This document shows positions 7,384-14,807 of a DNA stretch of 26,289 nt, in pieces (position 1 is the stretch's first letter; each line of letters begins with the position of its first letter). The notes beneath the pieces are model-generated. The model ran no database searches and was not told where the DNA came from. It was given only the letters and a program-made list of their open reading frames with translations. Made by a program: the position numbers and the translations under genes. The stretch lies in contig JAZREJ010000028.1 in the NCBI GenBank assembly GCA_045660745.1, positions 1-26,289 on the forward strand. The letters run 5' to 3'. The DNA comes from RGIG6353 sp045660745 (GTDB lineage Bacteria > Bacillota > Clostridia > Oscillospirales > SIG627).

Positions 7384-9447
7384 ATGGCGAATATCTTATC
7401 AAGACAAATCAGAAACGTATGTCTTCTCGGACACGGTGGAAGCGGAAAGACTTCTCTTGCGGAAGCTCTTCTCTATTACACTAAGGGAACCGACAGACTC
7501 GGAAAGACTTCGGAAGGAAACACTGTATGTGACTTCGATCCCGAAGAGATTAAACGTGAGATGTCTATTTCTTCATCGGTAGCACCTATATTCTATGATA
7601 ATAAGAAGATTAATTTCATAGATACACCGGGTTATCTTGACTTTAATGCGGAAATAAAGCAGGCTCTCAGAGTGGTGCGTAACGCAGTTATCGTCATTGA
7701 TGCTAAAGCGGGCGTTGAGGTTGGTGCTGAGCTTGCATGGCAGGAAGCCGAAGCAGCAGGAGTTGCACGTGCATTCTTTATCAACAGAATGGACGAGGAT
7801 AATATCAACTTTACAGCAATTCTCAATCATCTCAAGGAGCTCTACGGAGACGTTATCTGTCCTCTTTACGTTCCTCTCTTTGAAAATCATAAGACAGTGG
7901 GTTACGTTGACATTATTGCTATTAAGGCGTATAAGTACAATAACGGCGTAGCAGAAGAGATACCCGTACCCGACCCCAACGCGGATTGGATACTCGAATA
8001 CAGAGGAATGCTTTTCGAGGCTCTTGCTCAGACAAGTGATGACCTCATGCTTAAGTTCTTTGATGACATTCCCTTTACGGACGATGAAATAGCCGATGCC
8101 CTTCAGGCGGGTCTTAAGTTCGGTAGTATCGTTCCCGTATTCTCGGGCTCTGCCGTAACCCTTGACGGTATTGATTACTTCTTACACAAGGTTTCCAAAT
8201 CCTTTGCAAGCCCTGTTTCCAGAACCCATGAGGTTAGCGAGGCGGGCGAGGACATTGCAATAGATCCCGAAGGTGAGACTTCTCTCTTCGTATTTAAGAC
8301 GGTTGCCGACCCATTCGTTGGTAAGATGAGCTTCTTCAAGGTCATGAACGGCGCTCTTAAGAAGGATCAGGTTCTCAAGAACTCACGAAACGGTGCTGAG
8401 GAAAAGATTGCCCGTATCATATGTATAAAGGGCAAGAAGCAGACAGAGGTTGAGGATATGGTATGCGGTGATATCGGTCTTACCACTAAACTCGTGTTTG
8501 CAAATACCAATGATACACTTTCCGTATCGGGTAATGTAACCTATAAGAAGATAGAATTCCCCGCTCCTTACTATTCCATGGCTATCGAGCCTATTGCTAA
8601 GGGTGACGAGGATAAGATATCACAGGGTATATCCAAGCTTCTTGAAGAAGATTTGTCACTTCGCTACGTTAACAACGCGGAGACCAAGCAGATGGTAATT
8701 TCGGGTCTTGGCGATATGCACCTTGACGTTCTCGTATCAAAGCTTAAGGCAAGATTCGGCGCTTCTGTCAAGCTCTCCGAAGAAAAGATTGCTTACCGCG
8801 AGACTATCAAGAAGTCTGTACAGGCAGAAGGAAAGCACAAGAAGCAGTCAGGCGGTCACGGACAGTACGGTCACGTTAAGATTGAATTCTCCCCCGGAGA
8901 GGCAGAAGGTCTTACCTTTACCGAATCCATCTTCGGCGGTTCGGTTCCCAAGAACTTCCATCCCGCAGTTGAAAAGGGACTTCTCGAGTCCATGCAGAAG
9001 GGCGTGCTTGCAGGCTTCCCCGTAGTAAACCTCAAGGCTAACCTTTACGATGGCTCTTACCATGACGTTGACTCTTCGGAAATGGCGTTCAAGCTTGCCG
9101 CAAACCTTGCGTTTAAGGAAGGACTTAAGAATGCCGCTCCCATACTCCTCGAGCCTGTAGGAAACCTCACCGTTAAGGTTCCCGTTGATTACATGGGTGA
9201 TATCATAGGCGATCTCAACAAGCGCCGCGGTATGGTTCTCGGTACAAGTCAGGATGAAAAGGATCACAACGTTTCTATCATCGAGGCAGAGGTACCAAAG
9301 TCCGAAATGGTGACCTACGCTATTCAGCTTCGTGCTATGACTCAGGGCAGAGGAAGCTTCGAGTTTGAATTTGCACGCTACGCAGAGGTTCCCGGAAGCA
9401 TTGCTCAGAAGATAATAGCAGAGCATAAGGCTGATATCGAGGAATAA
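7384..9447 (+). CDS. fusA2: EF-G-like ribosomal translocase GTPase (EF-G paralog)
   Basis: The 687-residue product has the full EF-G layout: GTPase domain (1 to about 280), OB-like domain II (about 310-390), domain III, domain IV with GGHGQYGHVKIEF, and domain V ending in the EFEFARYAEVP region. EF-G drives tRNA-mRNA translocation and ribosome recycling. Several motifs are those of the EF-G-like (EF-G-2) branch rather than canonical FusA: P-loop GHGGSGKTS (16-24) in place of GHxDAGKTT, Ser61 where switch I normally has Thr, DTPGY at 80-84, and N134-R-M-D137 in place of NKxD. The start is ATG 7384 with AAAGGAGGT 9 nt upstream. It stands alone rather than in the str operon (rpsL-rpsG-fusA-tuf), which also suggests a second copy. 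Whether the genome carries a canonical fusA elsewhere cannot be seen. Confidence 0.9.
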   Translation: MANILSRQIRNVCLLGHGGSGKTSLAEALLYYTKGTDRLGKTSEGNTVCDFDPEEIKREMSISSSVAPIFYDNKKINFIDTPGYLDFNAEIKQALRVVRNAVIVIDAKAGVEVGAELAWQEAEAAGVARAFFINRMDEDNINFTAILNHLKELYGDVICPLYVPLFENHKTVGYVDIIAIKAYKYNNGVAEEIPVPDPNADWILEYRGMLFEALAQTSDDLMLKFFDDIPFTDDEIADALQAGLKFGSIVPVFSGSAVTLDGIDYFLHKVSKSFASPVSRTHEVSEAGEDIAIDPEGETSLFVFKTVADPFVGKMSFFKVMNGALKKDQVLKNSRNGAEEKIARIICIKGKKQTEVEDMVCGDIGLTTKLVFANTNDTLSVSGNVTYKKIEFPAPYYSMAIEPIAKGDEDKISQGISKLLEEDLSLRYVNNAETKQMVISGLGDMHLDVLVSKLKARFGASVKLSEEKIAYRETIKKSVQAEGKHKKQSGGHGQYGHVKIEFSPGEAEGLTFTESIFGGSVPKNFHPAVEKGLLESMQKGVLAGFPVVNLKANLYDGSYHDVDSSEMAFKLAANLAFKEGLKNAAPILLEPVGNLTVKVPVDYMGDIIGDLNKRRGMVLGTSQDEKDHNVSIIEAEVPKSEMVTYAIQLRAMTQGRGSFEFEFARYAEVPGSIAQKIIAEHKADIEE

Positions 9448-9480
9448 CGGTAAATTTGCACTCAATTAAATATCAAAAAT

Positions 9481-9518
9481 AAGCACCGCAGATTGATTTT
9501 CTGCGGTGCTTGTGTTAT
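9481..9518 (+). terminator. Terminator of the EF-G-like gene
   Basis: A 12-bp perfect stem AAGCACCGCAGA (9481-9492) / TCTGCGGTGCTT (9500-9511) with a 7-nt loop lies 34 nt after the stop. The T-tract is weak (TGTGTT). A TGTTATAAT box (9513-9521), identical to the extended -10 at 9608-9616, overlaps the tail. Confidence 0.7.
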
Positions 9519-9583
9519 AATGATGACTCAGTGAGCGCTTTGGCTGTTTTGTAAATAACCTCAAAGCAACGGCTTACGCCTTA

Positions 9584-9616
9584 CAAGGTCTTGGGGCCTT
9601 GGTTTTATGTTATAAT
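9584..9616 (+). promoter_or_regulatory. Extended -10 promoter of the HAD gene, with hairpin
   Basis: TG-T-TATAAT at 9608-9616 is a perfect extended -10 element. No good -35 is seen at 17 nt, as expected when the TG extension compensates. A hairpin CAAGGTC/GGCCTTG (9584-9601, one G-U pair) sits just upstream, followed by TTTTA. It may be a weak terminator for read-through. Confidence 0.55.
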
Positions 9617-9646
9617 ACCATTTGTGATAAATTAGGAGTTGTTTAA

Positions 9647-10468
9647 ATGGGAAAATTTGACGGGATACTTATTTGTACCGATCTTGACGGCACACTTTTT
9701 TCAAGCGATAAGACTATTTCAAAAGAGAACGTTAATGCTATAGAATATTTTCAGAACGAGGGCGGATACTTCACGTTTATTACAGGACGTATGCCTTTTT
9801 TTGTGTCGGACGTTACCGACTTTGTAAAGCCTAACGCTCCCTTCGGATGTGTCAACGGTGCGGGACTTTACGATTTTTATAAGCAGGAATACGTATGGAC
9901 CTGCGTTATGGATGATAAGGTTGTTGAGCTTCTTCGTGAGATTGACGAAAAGATTCCCACCGCCGCGTTTCAGGTGAATACCTTTGAGCATGTTTATTTC
10001 TGTAAGGAAAATGACGTTATGAAGGAATTCAGGCGCCTTACGGGACTTGAAAATCTTGTGTGTGACTATAACAATTCTCCCGAGCCTATCGCAAAGATAG
10101 TTTTCGGATGCGAGACCGAGGAAGAGATGCTGAAGATAAAGGCTTTAAAGGACAGCCATCCTGCGGGTGCGGGCTTTGATTACGTGCGCTCCGAGGAATA
10201 TTTGTGCGAATATCTGACACGCGGAATTAATAAGGGAACGTCTATTGAAAAGCTCTGTGAATATCTTGGCGTTGACAGGCGCAAGACTGTTGCGATAGGG
10301 GACTATAACAACGACATCCCGATGTTTCACACGGCACAGATAGGAATTGCGGTTTCAAACGCTTCTGAGGACGCGTTAAAGGCGGCTGATTGTGTTACCG
10401 TCAGCAATGACGAAAACGCAATAGCAAAAGTCATTTCGGATATAGAAGACGGCAAGTATAGCTTATAA
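9647..10468 (+). CDS. HAD-superfamily hydrolase, Cof type
   Basis: This 273-residue cytoplasmic phosphatase belongs to the Cof/YidA-like class IIB HAD family, which dephosphorylates sugar phosphates and similar metabolites with Mg2+. All four HAD motifs are present: nucleophile D12 and acid/base D14 in TDLDGT; T46 in FITGR; K196 in INKGTS; and D219 and D223 in GDYNND. The region between motifs II and III is the length of a C2 cap, typical of the class. The start ATG 9647 has AGGAG upstream. It is monocistronic, with its own promoter and terminator. The actual substrate cannot be read from sequence. Confidence 0.92.
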   Translation: MGKFDGILICTDLDGTLFSSDKTISKENVNAIEYFQNEGGYFTFITGRMPFFVSDVTDFVKPNAPFGCVNGAGLYDFYKQEYVWTCVMDDKVVELLREIDEKIPTAAFQVNTFEHVYFCKENDVMKEFRRLTGLENLVCDYNNSPEPIAKIVFGCETEEEMLKIKALKDSHPAGAGFDYVRSEEYLCEYLTRGINKGTSIEKLCEYLGVDRRKTVAIGDYNNDIPMFHTAQIGIAVSNASEDALKAADCVTVSNDENAIAKVISDIEDGKYSL

Positions 10469-10474
10469 AAACAG

Positions 10475-10503
10475 CAGGGGACGGAAGTCTCCTGTAATTT
10501 TTT
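10475..10503 (+). terminator. Terminator of the HAD gene
   Basis: The stem CAGGGGAC (10475-10482) / GTCTCCTG (10487-10494), with a GGAA tetraloop and one G-U pair, is followed by TAATTTTTT. It lies 6 nt after the stop. Confidence 0.8.
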
Positions 10504-10630
10504 GGTAAATACTGTTGGGAGTCTCGTATATCTCGAGGTGGTATACGGCAGAATAGTATAAATGTAGTTTTTGAATAAATAAATTAACAAACTGTTTAAA
10601 AAAATTATTCTGATTTGGGAAATAATTCTA

Positions 10631-10659
10631 TTGCATATATCAAATGCTTGTGATACAAT
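10631..10659 (+). promoter_or_regulatory. Promoter of the M29 peptidase / SLH operon
   Basis: TTGCAT (10631-10636), a 17-nt spacer and TACAAT (10654-10659) with an extended TGA upstream form a good sigma-A promoter. The predicted start is near 10666, leaving a very short leader before GGAGG and ATG 10682. Confidence 0.8.
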
Positions 10660-10681
10660 TAAATTAAATATTGGAGGAGTT

Positions 10682-11914
10682 ATGAAAAAATCACTTTTAA
10701 ACGGCTTTGCAAGACTTATCGTTAAAATGGGTATCAACGTCCAAAAAGGACAGCGCGTCGAGGTCAGATGCGAGCCCGAGACTGCCGAATTTGCCACTCT
10801 TGTCGCAGAGGAATGCTATAAGGCAGGCGCTGAAAAGGTTGAGGTACTGTTCGAGAGTCAAGACCTTACAAGGCTTCACATAAAATACAGAGACGAAAAC
10901 GTGCTTTCCACGGTTGAAAAGTGGGAGGAAGAAAGGCTCAAATACCGCCTTGATAAGCTTCCCGCAACGATTTATCTGCTTTCCGAGGACCCCGACGGAC
11001 TCGTTGGCATTGATCAGGAGAAATACGGACGCTCTACCCAAGCTCGCTATAAGGTGATAAAGCCCTATCGCGATGCTATGGAGAATAAATATCCTTGGTG
11101 TATTGCCGCAGTTCCCGGACGCGCTTGGGCAAAGAAGGTGTTCCCTGAGCTTTCTCCCAAGAAGGCTGTTGAAAAGCTTTGGGAGGCAATACTCTATACC
11201 TCCCGTGCCGATGGCAGCGACCCCGTTGCCGCATGGCAGGAGCATAATAAAAATCTTGAAAACAGATGTAACTTTTTAAATTCTCTCGGAATTGAAAAGC
11301 TTCATTACACTTCAAATAACGGCACCGACCTCACCGTCGGAATGATACCTGAGGCGAGATTCTGTGCGGGAGCCGAAGCCACCCTCTCGGGACAGGTCTT
11401 CAACCCCAACATTCCCTCCGAGGAGGTATTCATTTCTCCCATGAGAGGCGAGGCTGAGGGCATTGTTTATTCATCAAAGCCGCTTGCCTACAGAGGAGAG
11501 CTTATCGAGAATTTCTCTCTCCGTTTTGAAAAAGGAAAAGTGGTTGAGGTACACGCCGAAAAGAATGAGGAGCTTTTGAAAATACTTGTCAATATGGACG
11601 AGGGAGCTTCCTATCTCGGAGAGTGCGCACTCGTGCCTTACGATTCGCCTATATCAAATTCGGGACTCCTGTTCTATAACACCCTTTTTGATGAGAATGC
11701 ATCATGTCATTTAGCACTTGGCGAGGGCTTTACCAATACACTTGAAAATTACGATAAGTATACGCTTGAAGAGTGCCGCAAGCTTGGAATCAACGAGTCT
11801 ATGGTTCACGAGGATTTCATGATAGGCACCCCCGATTTGTCAATTAAAGCTCATACCCGCGACGGAAAGATTGTCGATATCTTCCAAAACGGAAATTGGG
11901 CGTTCGAAATATGA
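10682..11914 (+). CDS. M29 family metallo-aminopeptidase
   Basis: This 410-residue product is an AmpS/aminopeptidase T-type enzyme that removes N-terminal amino acids from peptides in the cytoplasm, using two divalent metals. Family metal and catalytic positions are recognisable: E248 in PSEEVF, E314 in LGECALV, H343 in SCHLALG, and H376 and D378 in MVHEDFMIG. The position that is a catalytic Tyr in characterised members (seven residues after the first His) appears to be Phe350 here (HLALGEGF), by my unaided alignment. The start ATG 10682 follows TTGGAGGAG. The transglutaminase/SLH gene begins 16 nt after the stop, so the two are probably co-transcribed. No signal peptide is present. Confidence 0.93.
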   Translation: MKKSLLNGFARLIVKMGINVQKGQRVEVRCEPETAEFATLVAEECYKAGAEKVEVLFESQDLTRLHIKYRDENVLSTVEKWEEERLKYRLDKLPATIYLLSEDPDGLVGIDQEKYGRSTQARYKVIKPYRDAMENKYPWCIAAVPGRAWAKKVFPELSPKKAVEKLWEAILYTSRADGSDPVAAWQEHNKNLENRCNFLNSLGIEKLHYTSNNGTDLTVGMIPEARFCAGAEATLSGQVFNPNIPSEEVFISPMRGEAEGIVYSSKPLAYRGELIENFSLRFEKGKVVEVHAEKNEELLKILVNMDEGASYLGECALVPYDSPISNSGLLFYNTLFDENASCHLALGEGFTNTLENYDKYTLEECRKLGINESMVHEDFMIGTPDLSIKAHTRDGKIVDIFQNGNWAFEI

Positions 11915-11930
11915 TTTAGAGGTAAAAATA

Positions 11931-13529
11931 ATGAAAAGAATCTTAGCAGCCCTTTTATCGGTCCTTATGCTGATGTCGGCTCTTGCTTTTACTGCTGTTG
12001 CTGATAACGTTATTCTTATTGCTCCGAATCCCGCAGCAAATAAACAAAGTGATATACTCGTTACCGAGCTCAGAACAAGCAACGATCCCGAGGAGTATTT
12101 CGAGCTTCACGTCGAGGACGATACACTCAAGCTTTCGGGAGTCGTTAATAATACCGATATAAAGTATCTTTGTGTGCCTTTTGCGGGTGAAAACGTTGTA
12201 ATACAGCTTCTTCACGGCTCTCGCTTTACGGCAAAATTCGATTTGACGAAGATAAAAGGAAGCGAACTTGAGTTTTCGGTTTATACGGGCAAGGACCTTC
12301 GTTCGGAATTTATTTCCGTATTTTACGGACGTGATATAGTCCTTAAAAAGCAGGACGAAAGCTGGGGAATCGTTATCAACCGTAACACCTATGAAAGCAA
12401 TGTCAAAGCCATGGCAGGCTGGATAGACGAAAAGTCAAATATCGAGAGTGATATTCCCGAAAAAATAGTTCGTGCGGCAAATACGATAACCCAAGACCTT
12501 GAAGGCGATTACGCAAAGGCGCGTGCAATACACGAATACGTTGCAGACCTTCTTTACTATGACTATGAATACGCTAATCTCCGTACAAACAAAACAAACG
12601 TTACGGCGTCCGATGTTTTTGATAATGAGATTGCTGTCTGCGAAGGATATGCAAATCTTACAATAGCCCTTCTTAACGCAGTGGATATCCCTGCAGTGTT
12701 TATCGAAGGATATGCGCTCGGTATAAACAGCAGTGCGACCGATTGGGATAATGCCAAGATTTCTAAAGCAAATCACGCGTGGGTTGAAGCTTACGTTGAC
12801 GGTGCATGGATTGTGATGGACCCCACTTGGGACAGTAAGAATTCTTATGAGGGCGGTGAGAAGACCAAGCTTAAGACCGATTTTTACCGCTTCTTTGATA
12901 TGACCCCCGAAATGCTTGCTTCTACACATCTTGTTCTTTCACGTCCCAATGTCTTCGGACAGAAGGGAATATCAGATTGGGCACTTCCCGAGTCACAGGA
13001 GGCTTACCGCTACGGACTCATTACAGGTGACTGTCTTGTTGCCATGCCTGATGCCATTACACGTCTTGAATTCTGTGACCTTGTTATAAATATGCTTTCG
13101 GTAAAGCTTGGTAAGAGCATTGATAAGATACTTGCCGATAAGAACGTTAAAATAAACCCCAAGGCTTTCGTTGACACAGACTATTATAATATTCTTGCAG
13201 CCAATGCACTCGGAATCGTAAACGGTAAAGAGGAAGGAAAGTTTGATCCCAACGGCACCATCAAGCGTCAGGAGGCGGCTGCCATGCTTCAGCGTTCAGC
13301 CGTTAACGTGCTTGGCGTTAAGAAGCCCAACTCCTCCGCCGTGGAGTTTACCGATGCCGAGACCTTTGCTGATTGGGGACGCGACGCCATTAATTTCGTA
13401 TCCGCATCAATGGATAAGAACGGCAGAAAGGTAATGGGCGGTAAAGAAGAGGGAAAATTCGCCCCCAATGACCTCTATACAAAAGAACAGTCGGTTCTCA
13501 CGATACTCCGCCTTTACACAGCATATTAA
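11931..13529 (+). CDS. Secreted transglutaminase-like protein with SLH repeats
   Basis: The 532-residue product has an N-terminal Sec signal (MKR, then a hydrophobic stretch to about residue 24, ending ...TAVA-D). A unique region follows, then a transglutaminase-like (papain-fold) domain with the full triad: C237 in VCEGYANL, H282 in NHAWVEAY and D297 in MDPTWD. The C-terminal ~170 residues carry three SLH-like repeats (segments with ITRLEFCDLVINML, GTIKRQEAAAMLQ and LYTKEQSVLTILR), which normally anchor proteins to secondary cell-wall polymer. Such proteins may act as wall-associated peptidases or crosslinking enzymes; the substrate is unknown. The start ATG 11931 has AGAGG upstream. It lies 16 nt after the M29 aminopeptidase gene. 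Confidence 0.9.
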   Translation: MKRILAALLSVLMLMSALAFTAVADNVILIAPNPAANKQSDILVTELRTSNDPEEYFELHVEDDTLKLSGVVNNTDIKYLCVPFAGENVVIQLLHGSRFTAKFDLTKIKGSELEFSVYTGKDLRSEFISVFYGRDIVLKKQDESWGIVINRNTYESNVKAMAGWIDEKSNIESDIPEKIVRAANTITQDLEGDYAKARAIHEYVADLLYYDYEYANLRTNKTNVTASDVFDNEIAVCEGYANLTIALLNAVDIPAVFIEGYALGINSSATDWDNAKISKANHAWVEAYVDGAWIVMDPTWDSKNSYEGGEKTKLKTDFYRFFDMTPEMLASTHLVLSRPNVFGQKGISDWALPESQEAYRYGLITGDCLVAMPDAITRLEFCDLVINMLSVKLGKSIDKILADKNVKINPKAFVDTDYYNILAANALGIVNGKEEGKFDPNGTIKRQEAAAMLQRSAVNVLGVKKPNSSAVEFTDAETFADWGRDAINFVSASMDKNGRKVMGGKEEGKFAPNDLYTKEQSVLTILRLYTAY

Positions 13530-13563
13530 TTTTTCTGCAGATAAGCGGCGCATTACTTCTTTG

Positions 13564-13670
13564 TTCAGGGTTCCACCCTGAAACCCGCCAAAGAAACTTT
13601 TTGGAAAAAGTTTCTTTGGAATCTTCAAAAACTTTCAATTAAAAACGACATTGCTCAAGGCAATGTCGTT
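13564..13670. repeat. Stacked hairpins between convergent genes
   Basis: Three perfect inverted repeats lie in a row: TTCAGGGT-TCC-ACCCTGAA (13564-13582); CCAAAGAAACTTTTT/AAAAAGTTTCTTTGG (13588-13619, 15-bp arms); and AACGACATTGC-TCAAG-GCAATGTCGTT (13644-13670). The last probably acts as a bidirectional terminator between the SLH gene and the xre gene. The first two look like an interspersed palindromic element. Immediately after the second, 13621-13637 is the reverse complement of a motif (GAAAGTTTTTGAAGAT) that recurs at 14765-14780. Confidence 0.7.
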
Positions 13671-13700
13671 TATTGTTATTTAAAGCTTTTGAGATAAAGC

Positions 13701-13720
13701 TTTTTGAAGATGCTACAGGG
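13701..13720 (+). repeat. 20-bp direct repeat, left copy
   Basis: TTTTTGAAGATGCTACAGGG at 13701-13720 recurs exactly at 14769-14788. The two copies bracket the xre and SLOG-like genes, about 1.05 kb apart. The left copy continues GGGCGCATC and the right copy AGAAAA, so identity stops sharply at the 3' side. Confidence 0.8.
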
Positions 13721-13743
13721 GGGCGCATCTGAGTAACAACAAA

Positions 13744-14112
13744 TTAAAAATTCTTCGGCTTTGAAAATTCTTTCATAATTGCAGAAAGTATTTCTTGCTG
13801 TCTCGGACTTAAGCCATCCGTATTTTTTGTTTTATCGGTAAACTCAAATACAAGGGTGTTAATTATCTCTTTTTGCTTAACGCTTATGTTCTCGACAGAA
13901 ATCATTTCTTCTTTATCTATCCCGACCAACCAATCAAGGGATACATTGAAAATTACAGCTATTTCAACGAGAATGTCAAGCGGTGGTATTTTTAGATTAT
14001 TCTCATAACTTGAAATGACCGATTTACTTCTGCCTATTCGCCTTCCGAGTGCTTCTTGCGACATTTTGTTCTTTATGCGCAGTTCTTTTAATCTTAATCC
14101 AAAATCAAACAT
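13744..14112 (-). CDS. XRE-family transcriptional regulator
   Basis: The 122-residue product has an N-terminal Cro/CI-type helix-turn-helix (about residues 5-62: LKELRIKNKMSQEALGRRIG then SKSVISSYENN and IPPLDILVEIAVIFNVSLDWLVG). A charged C-terminal tail may dimerise or sense a ligand. The start ATG 14112 is preferred because GGAG lies 9 nt upstream; an in-frame TTG further out has no ribosome site. It is divergent from the SLOG-like gene, with a palindromic operator between the two promoters, so it probably represses both itself and its neighbour. Confidence 0.9.
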   Translation of the reverse strand: MFDFGLRLKELRIKNKMSQEALGRRIGRSKSVISSYENNLKIPPLDILVEIAVIFNVSLDWLVGIDKEEMISVENISVKQKEIINTLVFEFTDKTKNTDGLSPRQQEILSAIMKEFSKPKNF

Positions 14113-14131
14113 ATGGTATTTCTCCAAAAAA

Positions 14132-14212
14132 GTTTTCTTTCAGTAAATATTTTATACCACTTGCGTTTTCTTATAGAAAACTATATAATATATTTGTTCT
14201 GTAAACGAAAAC
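14132..14212. promoter_or_regulatory. Divergent promoters with a shared operator palindrome
   Basis: Rightward: TTGCGT (14161-14166), a 17-nt spacer and TATAAT (14184-14189), driving the SLOG-like gene. Leftward: TATAAA (14156-14151) with TGG extension and a poor -35, driving xre. The palindrome GTTTTCTTATAGAAAAC (14165-14181; 7-bp arms, 3-nt centre) fills the rightward spacer and overlaps the leftward -35 position. Further half-sites are GTTTTCT at 14132-14138 and GAAAAC at 14207-14212. This placement is typical of a repressor blocking both promoters. Confidence 0.7.
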
Positions 14213-14237
14213 TTTTGTGTAATGTGAGGTTTGAATA

Positions 14238-14690
14238 ATGGAAAATGAATATGTTTGTACAGGATTTGGGCATCGAGAAGTATATCTGGATATAGAGTCT
14301 AAACTTGATAGTGCAATTGACTACGTTGTTGGAGAAGGATGCAAAGTATTTATGACCGGAGATATGGGAGAGTTCGACAAAAAGTTTATAAAAGCGGTTA
14401 TTCATGCAAAAAATAAGAACCCCGAAATAAAACTTATATTAGTAATCCCTTATTATACAAAAAGGATAAATTCCCACAAAGAGTATTATGAAAGCACATT
14501 TGATGAAGTTATATTACCCGACGTGCTTTCTGACGTTCATTACAAAAGTGCTATACCAATGCGAAATAAATGGATGGTTGATCGATCGGATTTTGTAATA
14601 AGTTATGTTTGCAGAGATTTTGGCGGAGCATATAAAGCGTTTGAGTATGCTAAAAGACAGAATAAAACTATAATAAAGATTGATGATTGA
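14238..14690 (+). CDS. Small SLOG-like (DUF1273/YpsA-type) protein
   Basis: This 150-residue cytoplasmic protein has a Rossmann-like pattern of the SLOG superfamily: an N-terminal strand ending CTGFGHRE, then GCKVFMTGDMGEFD, ILVIPYY, and a C-terminal R-N-K-W-M-V-D-R-S-D-F-V-I-S-Y segment followed by FGG-A-x-x-A-x-x-Y-A. The last block matches the nucleotide-binding end of the DUF1273/YpsA family. SLOG proteins are thought to bind nucleotide-derived ligands, and some sit in conflict systems; no function is shown for this one. The start ATG 14238 has GAGG 8 nt upstream. The gene is visibly more AT-rich (many ATA, TTA, AAA codons) than its neighbours, which suggests acquisition with the xre gene. 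Confidence 0.72.
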   Translation: MENEYVCTGFGHREVYLDIESKLDSAIDYVVGEGCKVFMTGDMGEFDKKFIKAVIHAKNKNPEIKLILVIPYYTKRINSHKEYYESTFDEVILPDVLSDVHYKSAIPMRNKWMVDRSDFVISYVCRDFGGAYKAFEYAKRQNKTIIKIDD

Positions 14691-14700
14691 TACAAAAAAG

Positions 14701-14763
14701 AGCAGTAATATTTATTGCTTTTAAAAGATCGAAAAAAGAATTGTCATGCGACAATTCTTTTTT
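14701..14763 (+). terminator. Tandem terminators after the SLOG-like gene
   Basis: The first hairpin, AGCAGTAA-TAT-TTATTGCT (14701-14719, one G-U pair), runs into TTTT. The second, AAAAAAGAATTGTC-ATGC-GACAATTCTTTTTT (14732-14763), is a perfect 14-bp stem. It is symmetric and can also terminate the convergent minus-strand gene ending at 14808. Confidence 0.85.
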
Positions 14764-14768
14764 GAAAG

Positions 14769-14788
14769 TTTTTGAAGATGCTACAGGG
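14769..14788 (+). repeat. 20-bp direct repeat, right copy
   Basis: This is the exact second copy of the 13701-13720 sequence. It lies between the terminator and the 3' end of the formylglycine-enzyme-like gene. Confidence 0.8.
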
Positions 14789-14807
14789 AGAAAAAACTCG
14801 ATGTGCC

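Noticed and set aside
9513..9521. Extra extended -10 (TGTTATAAT) in the tail of the EF-G-like terminator as a second HAD promoter
   Set aside because: No -35, about 130 nt from the gene, and a closer identical box exists at 9608. It could be chance in AT-rich sequence.
10521..10550. Stretch with partial likeness to sequencing-adapter ends, and a CGTATA...TATACG inverted repeat
   Set aside because: Only short patches match, neither adapter aligns through, and flanking sequence is ordinary intergenic DNA. Probably coincidence; the inverted repeat is too short to call an operator.
13701..14788. Prophage remnant
   Set aside because: A CI-like repressor and divergent gene are present, but no integrase, structural, lysis or replication gene is seen in the flanks.
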